From: Phytoseiulus persimilis
Lineage: Eukaryota; Arthropoda; Arachnida; Mesostigmata; Phytoseiidae
Direction: 5' to 3'
DNA length: 64,000 nt
Assembly: GCA_037576195.1 (NCBI GenBank)
Contig: CM075103.1
Coordinates: forward strand, 12,772,001-12,836,000
Shown: piece by piece, positions 11,601 to 23,464 of the stretch
Layout of the letters: every line of letters begins with the position of its first letter
Position numbering within the stretch: position 1 is the first letter of the stretch
Position numbers and translations under genes: made by a program
The notes under the pieces: generated by a model
Databases searched by the model: none
What the model saw: only the letters and a program-made list of their open reading frames with translations
Told to the model about the DNA's origin: nothing

Positions 11601-14600
11601 CTACAATCCTCGCAGGATCAACGACGCGCAACCCGCTCTCAGCCTCATAGCGGAGACTAATTCGAGTTTTTATTGAAGTGTGTCTGATTGGCGGAGGCTG
11701 CACCATAATCGGATTTGTGGTGCTCTCGACTGAAGCAAGGTTCGGGCTGGAGCTCTTGGGAACGGAGCAGATTCGATCTCAAGTTCCCCTCATCGAGGTG
11801 ACCATTCGGGAGCTGAGAATTGCATGACTTTATCTCCGAGATCGACTGATTTGTCAAGAGAACAAAGTGAGGGTTCCTGTCCGCCTACCCGCAGTGCCAA
11901 TCGGCCTGGCGAACGCATCCGAGCTTGTTATTGTGTGTCTCTCTCCCTCTTTCGTGCTCGCTCTCTCTCCCCATTTCGTTAGAACGATTTTAAGGCTGCT
12001 CTCACTTTGGCCTCAACGACGGAGCTCCATCCATCCAAACGTTGCCGTCCTGGTGATTGGGTCAAGCCTCTCCTGACGCAAGTCGTTTCATGAATTAGCT
12101 CGTCATTGGTCGAACAGGGAAACCGCGTCGGAATCACTGGAAACCCACTCTTGGTTCACTCGTCACCACTTCTAACTCGAAATCTTCGGATGCTTGGTGT
12201 AATCATGGTTTTCCCCCAGTCTGTGCCGAATCTAACCGGTTTGAATTCTCGCGGCGTGAGATCAGAGCTGAGGGATAATCTATTCTGGAGAAGCGCGGAG
12301 CTCACAGCAAAAGCTAGGCCCCATCGAAAATTTCCGGCAAACTTCATCACCGAGATTTTGGAAAAAACGGACGATTCTGTGAGTGAATCTTGGCTGGGGG
12401 CCCAAGTCAAGCATCTCAGGACCCAATCCGGCAGAGTTCCAGGAATTCCCGTTCCATGCTAAGATCCAGGATACCAAGAACAAGAACTCCGCCGTCGTTC
12501 TGATAAGATGGTTGATTATTCTATTGGTCGGGATGTGCAAGACGGGTCGATCTCTCGTCGAAAGCTCGGCATAGGCTCCTATAGCACAACTCTCTCCCAA
12601 GTTTTCAAGTTCAGAGCTTCGCTCTCAACCGACTCACGACGTTTCTCATGCCGATTTTCACCCATGTTCGATGATATTCTGTCGCAAGGGTGTCCATTCC
12701 CTGTCGTCACTGGACGGTGTTTCGTTGGCAAACGTTCTATGCAGCCAGAATGAAATAAATGACTTACTGGCCCGACTGACGGAGATCAGCGGCCAAGAGG
12801 GTCTAGAAAATTATCCGGTCCCTATCCATTTATCCATGCTGAAGAATAACGCCAAATTCTTGCGGGGCAGTTATCGTTCATTACCGTCGGTGCGAAAGCA
12901 AGTCGCCCCAGAATGAGGTGGTTTTCATCAAATTCACTGCACCACAAACCCATGATAGCCGTTGGGAATCAGGTGTTAGAGGGGTCAAAGTGCACAAGCC
13001 GGGTCGATGAGGGAAGCTCCCTCGAACACCATGCTGGGCTTGATCCTCCGTGAGAATTAAGAAGTGCAGCAAAAGTACGGGACGAAAATAGAAACCGAAT
13101 TCGGATACGCAGCCAGGGGAGACGTGGCACCGATATCGTCCCGGGTTTCTTTGACAGAATTTCGTCATTCAAGGCAACGTGATCACGATGAGTATCGAAA
13201 ACGGATACCGTTGTATGAAATGAACAGAGAACGGCTACAGTTGGGAGAGAAGTTCTCAAGAGAAGCCGAATCAGGGATCGTGGACGCCGTGTAGCGAATT
13301 TACGGATTGAACCGCGACACTGGCCACCGGGGCGGCATTCGTACAAGGGGTGAGCGGTTTCGGCGGTTGAAGTCATGCGCGCTTTGATGAGAGAGGAGGT
13401 GACTCGACAGAAACTTCTCTGGAAAATCGGAACACGTGTCTTCGTTATGAAAGAAAACAGGAGACGATGTGGCTCGGGAGTCATGTCGCCGGCAATTCCC
13501 CATCTGGACTATCGGACGGCTCTCCGTTAGTGACATGTGGATCAGCATTGTTTTGAAACCGGAATAAGGAGTACAGCGAGCTCTTACATTCACATCGAGA
13601 CATAGTCAAGGAACGGCTAACCAAAGGTCATCGGTTAAGAGTCCTATACCGAGATAACACGTTTCCAGATCCGGATGGAATCGAACCTGACGGAGGTTCG
13701 GACCGAATCGGAGAATCCCGGTTCCGGTATATCTCAGCAAACCAGTGACTGCTCTGCACTGGAGGAACTCGTTCCCTTCGACTAACTCTATCTCCCCTGA
13801 TGCACAGCGCGGGAGTTCACATCCGTGGGAAAGGGGAAAATCGAAAACGAAAAGTGAGAATGGGAAAAACCTACTTGGGATTCTTTCGAAAATGTTGGAG
13901 GCAACGAAGTTGGGGTGCTCTCGTGAGGACGTTCAGTTATCAACAGCTGGTATCGTGGCTTTCTCTGCTTTCATTCGCACTTCTGCGCTCCTTTTTGACC
14001 TTCGCTCTGACTGACCCCGCTTTATTGCTCCCAGCACTTGTCTGATCCGACTCAGAATTTTTCGAAACACGAGACTCTCCGCGGATAAGAACAGATAATT
14101 TTGTATTCGTCTGGAATTCCAGGAGGACGAATCATTGGCGGGAGCTCAACAAAGTCAATCCCAATATCCACTCCGGTCTCACAATGAGAGCCAGAAAGCT
14201 ACGGCATCGCAGAGGGCTCTTTTCCGTCGCTGTGCCGACGACTCAAAACTCACCGTTCGACGGCAGACGGCGGCATCGCAACCGTGACGATCGTGCCTCC
14301 CTGTTTTATTTTCCTGCGGCGAAATCCCAAAGCTGCAACTCTGTGTTGTCTGACCAGGGGACGAAACAAGAGGTAGCGAGTGAAGTGAGCGACACTCTCG
14401 ACGAGCACCAACGAGCCCTCGAACTGAGGCTCTCCTCACTGACTGCGGATCTCCCGCGACTGGGACGATAAGTCTCTATGGTTTTCCAGAGAATCACGAA
14501 TGCAAATCACCGAATGCGAAGGGAAACCAGCTTGTGAACGATAACTCACAAAGTCTGTCGAAAGTCACGTGGGTGTTTCGGAGAGCACGAGAAACCGAGT

Positions 14601-15950
14601 TCCACGCGGGGTTCCTCACCGAAAAAATGTCACGGTGGCACTAACTCCTCACTGACTCCATCGGAACACTGCGTGTTGCACAGAGAAACTTTGACAAGTC
14701 GAGCCGACACCTCCGAACCGGAGCGCGTTGCGTGTGGTCCGATTTGATTCCGTTCCGACTCGAGCAGGGTGGAATGATTTTTTTTCCCTGAGTCTAACTT
14801 CCAAGAAGCCTCCAAAAATCAAATCCTAGGCGGGGGAGGGGGACACCGGGACGAGGGTCACGAGACTCACTGACTGCTCGAGAGAACCGCAGACCTCAAC
14901 AGACGTACTGAAGTGCGGAGACGGTACGACCACGCGCTCGGTCGGGTCCCTTCCCTGAAAAGAGAGAGTCCTCAGTGCCCTCGCCGCCCTGCTGCTGAGA
15001 GTCTGCGGGCACGGAGTCCGTTTCCTCGCTCTGAGCAACTGTTGCTTCCGTTCGAAACCTCAGCCATCGCAATGTGAGCGAATTCATTGATCTCATCGAG
15101 GATTATCAGCTCAATGCCACCGGTGATGCATGCGGTACCTCGTAATTGATTGTGTTTCGGGAATCGGACTTCTCCGTTGTTGCGGACTCGGCGGGTGAGG
15201 GAAAATCGGTTGAAGAAAATCCCGTATCTGGCTCATATCATCAAGCTTCTGTGAGCGCACTTATGGAGCGATTTGAATGAGCCGGCTCCGGGATAACACT
15301 CGGATGCGTTACCTTCAGCGATCGAGGCAGCTACAGAAGTTTTAGGTGTGAATTTGATAAAGCAGCCCTCATCGGAAGTTCATCTTCATTCTGGACAGGA
15401 AAACAGAACCGGCAAGCGGAAAGAATTTGAATAATCATCGGTTGATAACGAAATGTTCCGATCGTTGTGTTCGACAACGTAAATCTTCATTCGATGCGGT
15501 GCATGATGAGCTCAAGTTGAAGCACACAAATGCGACGAGCGGTTGTCAACAGCGACGCTGTTTCAGATGCTTCTGAACAATCGCCGTGTTCCGTCCATCC
15601 TGAGGAATGACGGCACCATAAATGATCGAACCGACTCCATGAAAGCAAAGCGATTGAACGAGGGAAATTTCGGCTCCAATTCTCATTTTTCAGGAGGGAA
15701 ATGACGGAGCAGGAGGAAGTTGGGTAAGACTCCTCGAACGAGCTTTCTCGAACGATCCAGACGAACAGCTATTCTCTGATCACATTAAATCTCATGACTC
15801 GTCTCGGTGTCGAGTGCTTCGCCTCAGAACCACGGCGTGCCGGGCACTCTTGGCAATTTTCGGAAAAGTAGCCTCTGAAGGGATGACCACGGGTGCGACT
15901 ACCAGGGGCGGTTAAATTTTGGGAGACGCCGCAGTTCAGGGCATGTAATG
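8641..15950. other. no supported gene
   Basis: Short ORFs on both strands throughout. The longest is 12969..13484 (-, 171 codons), with nothing recognisable in translation. A G-rich patch lies at 14829..14842. No transposon motif, tRNA or long repeat was found. Confidence 0.4.
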
Positions 15951-16147
15951 AACGTGACACGTGAAAAGTAGTGGCACGTAGAAAAGTTGACGTGGGAAAA
16001 GAATGACGCGCGAGAGGACAACCCGTGCGTAACGCCCACGTCTTTGACGTTTCCGACGTGAGCTGTTTCCACGTCGCGCGTTGCTTGCGTCAGCTACTAA
16101 GGAGCGAGTTTCTTCCTGAGGATAATCTCTGCACGTTATGCCACGTA
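15951..16147. promoter_or_regulatory. cluster of ACGT core motifs, possible enhancer
   Basis: Ten ACGT tetramers fall within about 195 bases, where fewer than one is expected. They occur in contexts such as ACACGTG, GGCACGTAG, TTGACGTGGG, CCCACGTC, CGACGTGA, CCACGTCG and GCCACGTAAC. Another GTACGTGG lies at 16308..16315. ACGT is the core of bZIP and bHLH/bHLH-PAS binding sites, and TGACGTGG matches the known ATF6/XBP1-type site. The regulatory role is inference, since no neighbouring gene is recognised. A decayed tandem repeat could also produce the cluster. Confidence 0.35.
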
Positions 16148-19100
16148 ACTTACGCTTTCTGAGCATCACGCTCGATGCGTCATTTTCCCGTCCCTTTCGA
16201 CCGGTCGGCGGTGTGATCCCGGGCTGGGCCGACCTCACCTTCACGATCCCCACCCGTGAGGGTGGAAACCATGTGACCCATTGTAAGAATCGGACGTGAG
16301 ACCCAGGTACGTGGCAGCGTTAATACAGAGTCGTCATCGGAGATTTTGACGCGCTGTGCGAACTGCACTGACCAATCAGTCATCTAACGGTTAACGATGG
16401 ATGGAGGAGCACAACAATGAGCTGGAGTCGAAACTCGGGAAGATGCCGTCTGACCGTCAGAGGCAATGCTTTGCAGTCCGCTTCCGCTGCAACGAAGTCC
16501 GAGTGCGGGGAACGTTCCCACCCGGATCGACCACCAATCTCGACGCAACAGTGTTCTGCGTGAGTTCCGGATGGTCACGACCGCAATCGGCTGCGGATTC
16601 GCCCGCAAAATCACTGTGCTTAGTGTCCAACGAGCGTTAGTGTCCATCATCGGACTGAACTTTTCCGAGAACCCCGCCCCTTCTTCAACGTGCCTTAATA
16701 TTTGCATGGTGACCTTGTTGTTGTGAAACTTGTCGTCGATAAGGGCGGAAAATCATGTTGGAAGCACTCTAGTCAGCCGTGGGAGATAGCTCAGGTGGAT
16801 TTGAGTCTTCGTTCGTTCTCTGTGACTCCGAGCATGCGATCGGAGCTCAAACTCCACCGCTCAGTCGGGGCCGTTATTTACTTCTTGAGCGGTGTTTGCA
16901 ATTTCAATTCAATTACCTTCCGTCACAAGGGGAGGAAGGGAGGAGCTTGGCTCTGACTACTCCAGAGATTCTCTACTTGCGGAGGTTATGTGCAGCATCC
17001 GATTCGGCGACTCGCGGATTCGAGATCAAATGGCTGACAAGGCTCAAATTGCTCCGCGTTCAGACGCAGGGGTGACGCTTTATGTCGAACGGAACCCACT
17101 TGCTCTCGGACATAAACGTCGCGTTATCAACACTTCACTTCGCGGTCTTCGAGGCGGTGATGCGGAGGAAGTGGTATTCGCAGACTTAAATTTTGGTCAT
17201 CTGCACATTGTTGGTACTGTCCTCATGTCGCTCCAGAGATCGCTGATGGTTTTGGTTAAAGGCATGGTCCCGGCCGCGACCGCTCGCTCGAACGAGCGTG
17301 CCATGAGCGATGAGTGAAACCGAGCGATGTTCCATTTTTTTACTCCAAAAATGGCCAGCTCGGTTTGAAGTAGTGACTGTTCAGCTCTTTCGGGAGCTCC
17401 AGTATCTCGTCGGAGCTCCCTCTGCCGAACGGTGATTCACAGATCGGAATTGAGCTCAGGCGGCGGATCACATCATTTGTCCTGGAAGGCGCTGTTCCAC
17501 CCGCACTGCTGCTGACCTTCGCGTCGGCTTCGATCTGATTGCGCGAGTCGACTCGAACCTACTTTGATGGGAACGTACTGCTACTACATTCAGTTGTAGC
17601 TAGGGGAAGCGTTTCCTCGAATGCCGAAAGCCGTTGGGCTAGAGCTGGGATTCCTCTCGCCGCCGAACGATTTTCGGATCTTCCGAACCGAATAGTCACT
17701 TTCCTTGATACTCGTGCTGAGCAGCGGATTTTGATTTACGTTCGTGGGAATCCTTCTCGATGACGGAATATCCGGTCGTCAGGGTGGAATCGCTGTAGGC
17801 CGGGCGACTACTCGCTGTTTCGTACTCGCTCCACGGTAGGCACTACGACTCAGCAGTAGAGGGAACATTACGGCAGTGATTGATCGAATTCATCCTTCAT
17901 TTTCACTTTCGAGGCGGCAGTGAGGAATCGATTTTTCACCGGTGGAAAAATCCTCACCTGGCTAACGCGACGCCGGAAAACGATGAGCGTCCAAAGATCG
18001 ATGCCGAGGTCAAGAGTTTTGCAGAAGTCACCAAAGTGATTTGTTGCAATGCAACTCCATCTTCGTGTTTTCATTCTTCTGTTCCTCTTTCGTTCGCGCA
18101 CGCTCGTATCAGTTATGAGCTTTCCTTGGCCGCAGCTTCCACGCCGCAAATTTCTGTTGGCTGACAGAAGGGCTGGCAGACTGAGTGACAGATTATGATT
18201 CCAGGTTGGAAGCACATATCAAGCCGGGATTGATAACGTGTCAAGAATCATCCCTCCAGTGGATGCATCGTTCCGATTGATTACGTGTTTATGGGACGAT
18301 GGATCGATCGATCAGCTGCTCGACTGAGTCAATATCCGATTTGTCGGTGAACTCGACGAGCTGAGGATGGTTTTCGCTGTGAGTTTCGACCCAAAGAGTT
18401 CCGGCGTCCGAAGTTCTGGGAGTTTTTCTCCAACGGACATTCGGTGATAACGTGTGTGGTGGACGGACTGAAGAAGCGAGTGAGTTCCGAAGAAGCAACG
18501 CGTCCAGGCAACATGTCGCAATATGTTTCAGCTTAGCGGAAAAGGGTCGCAAAGGCCCAACAACGAGAGGGCCGCCCTCGCCCCCCAGATGCGGGTCCGC
18601 TCCCAGGGTGAAAGAAACAGTGTAGGTACTACGGACGAAGATTCCAATCGCGAAAATTCGAATTTTCCCTGACGAGGTTATCCTGCCCCCCGCATCCTAC
18701 AGAAGAAGTCTTTCGTAAGAAGCCTTCAGAAGAGGAAGTTGCCGTTTAGCCCCGGAACGAAGAGTTCCAATGTAGACCCCGTTGATTCAGGAAATCCGCT
18801 CCTCATGGGCTTGGGTTTCCGTTTCTCCTCGAGCTGGCGCCTGACCATCACCGTGCAGATCAGTGATTGGTCATGGTCGCTCGAAGGAGACGACCCTACT
18901 TCAGCTCGAGCCCTGCTTCCGATAACATCGTGTGGTCGGATCCCAACTGCGACTCCAATTCGTTCAGCCCCGCAAAGTGCTGAATGATTCATTAACCATT
19001 GCGTGTACGTATACGTTTCGTTATTTATCAGAAAACCCATACACGGGGGCAAAAGTTCTCTCGGGCGATTCTCAGGTAAACTGAGCGCCGCTCGTCGTGA

Positions 19101-22100
19101 AGTCGCCATGCGCAGAACGTAGCGCGTTCTCGGAGTTTGGAAAAAGCGCAGAGCAATAGCACCGCTTGGAGCCTCTTTTGGGAGGAATTCCATTCAAAAA
19201 CTGACTCGCCGAGGGAATGCCGGGCGCGCGGGCATCGCGAAAAGAGCCCCCAGCGTTCTGGGCACTACGCACGCGCGAGCAAGATGTGACAATAGCAGCA
19301 CGGAATGCAATATGGAAACTGCAGCGCACGGGGCATCAATAGAGCGAAGTCGAAGCTCCAAGGACGATGCCGTCATCGCTACCGGATACTACTGTAATAG
19401 GTTTCGCGGTATCGATGTCTAGCTGCTCTCTTCAAAGAATGCTCAAAAGTCTTCCACGCACTTGAGCATGCGGCAGTGACTCTTCTAAAGTCCCCCGAAC
19501 GAAGCGCCTTCACTGCTAACAATGGGTTTGCGGGGAGCTTGCCATTGTACGGAGACGCAGTATGCTTCGTGCGGTAACAGTAGATGAGCTGGATGCGCCC
19601 AGGAAGGAGGGGGAGCGTCCCCGTCCCGGTGGCACAGTTTCTCAGAACTACCTCGACATGCACGGAAATCCGGAACCCTGTCCTCTCATAAGACAAAAAC
19701 TCAATCACAATGGGATCCCCCCCCCCCCCCGCTTCCCCTCCCTAGAAAAATGCTGCCGCTTTACTTTGGAGGACATTGTCGTGACGCATGATGCAGACCA
19801 CGGAATCGCCGTTGAGGATGGAGTGTTTTCTCAGTGCTCCAAGCACCAGACAGGGAACGCTCTTCATCCTTATTGCCTGTTCAAAATGACATATTTTCTT
19901 CTTCCACGGGAACGAACGGTTCAGGCTCGGAAATGAAGCGGTGGCGCTGCGATCCGTCTTACCCCGGATCGAATATGCGCATTTCTCGCAAAACCTAGTC
20001 AAACTCAATCGAGGCACGTCCATAACATGATATTGATGAAGACGTTCGCTGAGCCAACCTTCAGAGTCGTTCTCCTGTCGTCGTTTCCGCCGTCCCAGAC
20101 TTCGGCGGAGATCGGTCGATGATGAAATGTCGAATGGTCGGATAGAGCTCGCTCCGTTCCGAGATTCTGGGAGTCGGGCAATTTCAGATCGATGTTCCCG
20201 TAGTCCGGCGAGCTCCGAGATATCTCCGATAACAAAGTCTAAAATCATGATTTTTCGTCGGATGCTCCGAGAGGGGAAGATAGAAGAGGGGGAGAGAAAA
20301 TGAGGAAGGAGGACGACAGAAGTTTCGCGAACCGCCATGCGCAACTCAAAGAACGTGGGGATTCGCGCAAAAGCGCACTCAGACCTCTCGACTGTCAATC
20401 AAGTCAGACGATTACCATAATCGTGCTGATCATCACGGTCGCCGCCGTCAGAAGTATCATCCTCGCGGTCATTACGTCGTATCAGAGTTTCTCGTTGCGT
20501 CTCCGAAGTCTTCGGCACACGGAGAACGTTGACCTCGACCGACGTCTATCCCACTGTTGAATAAGAGAAACGTTAATCATCATCATTTACGATCCTTTCT
20601 CGCCCCGATCATTACAAAACGGAGGCACTAATTTGTACACTTGCATTCGGCTCAAACTTCACGCATTTGAGGCTTGCCCAACAGCCCCTGATTTCCGAGC
20701 AACAGCGCTAGGAGCTGCACTGTTCCAACGGAATTCCTATCGCGGTTCGATTATCGCCAAGAATCTCCCGCGGACCGGTCGGTCGATCGGCCTTAAGCCT
20801 CGCTTCTCGATGTTAGCAGTGCTGGAAAAATGGACGGAGGAGCTTCCTACTGACCTTGCTTGATTCGCTGCAGTTGCTCCGGGAGAATTCCGCCGATTAT
20901 TCGAACAGGTCTCGGAGCGACCCGATCGCCATCCCCTGGTAGATGGTGGATTTCTGGCCAACGATTTTGGCAGGCAACCCGGCGAGCGGTTCTGCATTGA
21001 ACTACGCGCCCTGATCATCGGTGCTCCGAAACACGATAGGCCGATAGTGAATCGCGACAAGACCGCAACGTCCTCCCGGCCGCGGCTCTGCTCCCTCAAG
21101 CGCTTTCAACAGAGTCTTCGGGGACTCAACGGAACCGATCCCGTTCCGCGCCGATTTCGGTGAGGACCTTCCACGATATTCCGTCGACCGAGGGAATTCC
21201 CGGCCGACGCTTCAGAAGTTTGACCTGAATCGCAGGCTGCTCCATGTCCTGGTCATCGGAACTGGAGATCGGAACAATAGGCTGATCAGGCAGTTTCCGT
21301 AGCGAACCCATCATGAGACAGAGGAGCCGATTTGAAACTTCTGGAAGATACGGCATAAAAGAACAGCCACCTCGGAATGCCTCGACGCCGGGATCATTCA
21401 CTCGAGGAGCTCTCAGGTTCGACAACGACCGCTCGCTTGAGATGAAATACTCCTCACCAGGGGATCCGAAGGTGCTCCGAAGGAGCTTTGTTTCGCGATC
21501 GAACGGGAGCCCACATTCTTCGGATCGAGGATTTCGAGATCGGAGCCCCCGAACTCACGTGATTTCTCTGTTTTCTAGCGAGGATCAGGCTCAATTTCAG
21601 CTCGGGATCGGGACAAACGGATTCCTGATGGTCTCACTGCTCCCAATGCCGAATGGAATCGCGGCTGGAAGCAATGATCGAGGAACGTGTTCGCTGCAAT
21701 TTGGTTTCTCGGATCTCACGTTTTCCTTGAGGACCGATTTCCGGCTTATTCCTGATCTTGTCGTGTCGCTCGGGCTCCTGGGCTGTTCATCGGCTTCTTC
21801 GAATTCATTCGATGATGCTCACGATAACAGTCGAACCTCGCAGAAGAACGCTGTGGAAGTTTGTGAAGAGCGCTGGGGACCTCGAACACATTTGCGCACA
21901 GCGGATGATCGAAGCAGTGAAGATGAGGAACAAATACTTCGTGTGCTCGAGAATCGCTCGGAGTTGCGGAAGGAAGTGGGAATCAGAATCTGAACCGGAG
22001 ATCCGAAGCCATTGGAACCTGTCAATCTGACCATGATTTTTTTTGTTCTGCGTTATTCAACCGGCTATCGCTTGTTCACCGATCAACTGGCATCTATTTT

Positions 22101-22700
22101 TGTGATTCGATTTGGAACAGCCTTCCTGCGATACCTCCGAATTTCGTTTGTGCCGAAACTCTTGATTTCCTCCCGTGATGATTCTCGCGCAACCTTGCCT
22201 TCCCTCTCTTTCGGCCCAGCGCCAGCGAGCCCGTTCACGAGATGGGCGACAAATCCGAAAGAAATCTCAAAGGAGTCTTCGGCCGGAAGTAATCGACTGC
22301 CTAATTCCAGCTGCTGGCTCCATCGTCCGTATCCCAGATTATATTTTCAGATGCCCAGCTCAGTGGCGGTTGGCTGGCTTAGTGGCGCACTGTCTGAGCA
22401 GATAGATGACTCGATCGATGTTCCAGACAGGTCATTACACAGTCGTTGTGCGCCGCGTTTCAGAATTGACATTTTTGCTCCTCTCAATTCCAAGAGAAAA
22501 CTTTTTCCATCTTCAGCGATGTTGTTTCTGAATCTGAGAGAAAAAAAAAAGAACACAGACACAGCATGCCGCGTTTTCCCTCAGCGACCTTCCAATTTCA
22601 AGTGAAGAAAGCATCGGCCGCAACGATCCACCTATGATTCAAGAGAAACGGTTATTCGAGCTATTGATCATCAGACGAGCTGCGGCAGCTGGGGGTGATG
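16148..22700. other. no supported gene
   Basis: Contains three of the longest ORFs in the window: 19742..20398 (-, 218 codons), 21313..21993 (+, 226 codons) and 22012..22605 (+, 197 codons). None has a recognisable domain, signal peptide or conserved motif, and their codon use looks like that of their surroundings. A 14-base C run lies at 19717..19730. The segment 19030..19060 shares the phrase AAAACCCATACACGGGGGC with 34020..34045 in slightly altered form. Confidence 0.35.
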
Positions 22701-22818
22701 ATTAGAGCCTGGAACTTCGAGCGCTTTTTTGAAATCTTACACTCACTGTAATGGATCAATCCAAGTGATTGATGGAATAATTTCAAAATATCACCTAAAC
22801 CTCGTGGCTCCAGTTATG
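22701..22818. mobile_element. short MITE, copy A
   Basis: The left end (AGAGCCTGGAACTTCGAG, about 22704..22721) and the right end, read on the other strand, are imperfect inverted repeats sharing GAGCC and TTTGAAAT. The same element recurs at 47963..48079. The right ends agree best, with ATAATTTC, a short A-rich step, ATCACCTAAAC and GGCTCCA in the same order and spacing. At about 117 bases it has no coding capacity and depends on a transposase in trans. The family is not identified, and the ends are too decayed to define a target duplication. Confidence 0.55.
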
Positions 22819-23230
22819 ATCGATCATTCTCCGCTATCAATCTGGAATCATGGATGAATAGGTGGGAATCAATCGAATCCCTGGGAGCCAGTGATGATAT
22901 GAACATGCATATTTGCTCTCCTAAATATGTACGTATAAGTTCGGATACTTGCTTGGCCCATGAAACCCCTCGTCATGAACCAGATTCGTAGATGCTCCAC
23001 AGGTTATTCGGTTGGGAGCATGACGAACTGATCGGTTTTTCTTTCTCACGGTCCGGTGTCCAACTCGCAACCAATTCCCTAACCCTCCGTCTCCGGGCCT
23101 GTCGTTACCCTCGAGTGTTACCCAAAGATAAAGCTGACGATTCGTCGCCAGGGTGGTCGATGAACTGCAGGCATCGTTCCATGCCTCTGCTGCGGAGCAT
23201 TCACGCATGCAATTTCCAGAGCAGTCTTAG

Positions 23231-23464
23231 ACCGTTTTTTTCTATTGTATGAATGTGTCTGCTAGCATCTCGGCCACTGAGCGGTCATTCAACCCGTATT
23301 ACAACGAGCTCCGCAACGCTCGAATAACTATGGAGGGGAGAAACCTCATTAATCCACCTGTTTCGATGCATAAATCGATAATCCAGAATGCTGCAGAGCT
23401 TCAGTCATCGATGCCTGGTCCAGAATGCGAAAAAGCCGCGCTGTTCGCTCGCAGCCTCAACTAA
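23231..23464 (+). pseudogene. relic of hAT transposase C-terminal dimerisation region
   Basis: The frame reading through 23249..23464 begins with a hydrophobic stretch followed by SASISATERSF, then LRNARITMEGRNLI and SMHKSI. hAT-family transposases of the ZMYM/TTF type end with a hydrophobic segment, an S-A-x-x-ERSF motif, a K/R-rich LR-x-TM helix and an I-H-x-I motif. The order and spacing here fit that C-terminal domain. An in-frame TAG at 23228..23230 and the absence of the upstream catalytic domain show that this is a decayed fragment. The match was made by eye, so a chance resemblance cannot be excluded. Confidence 0.45.

Noticed and set aside
19742..20398. 218-codon minus-strand ORF
   Set aside because: No domain or signal peptide; same reasoning as for the 226-codon ORF.
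21313..21993. 226-codon ORF, the longest in the window
   Set aside because: Amino-acid pattern looks like translated intergenic DNA and no motif was recognised. One ORF of this length is not surprising in 64 kb. RNA evidence would be needed.
22012..22605. 197-codon ORF with a hydrophobic start
   Set aside because: The hydrophobic start is followed by low-complexity Ser/Pro/Arg sequence without a domain, so a secreted or membrane protein cannot be claimed.
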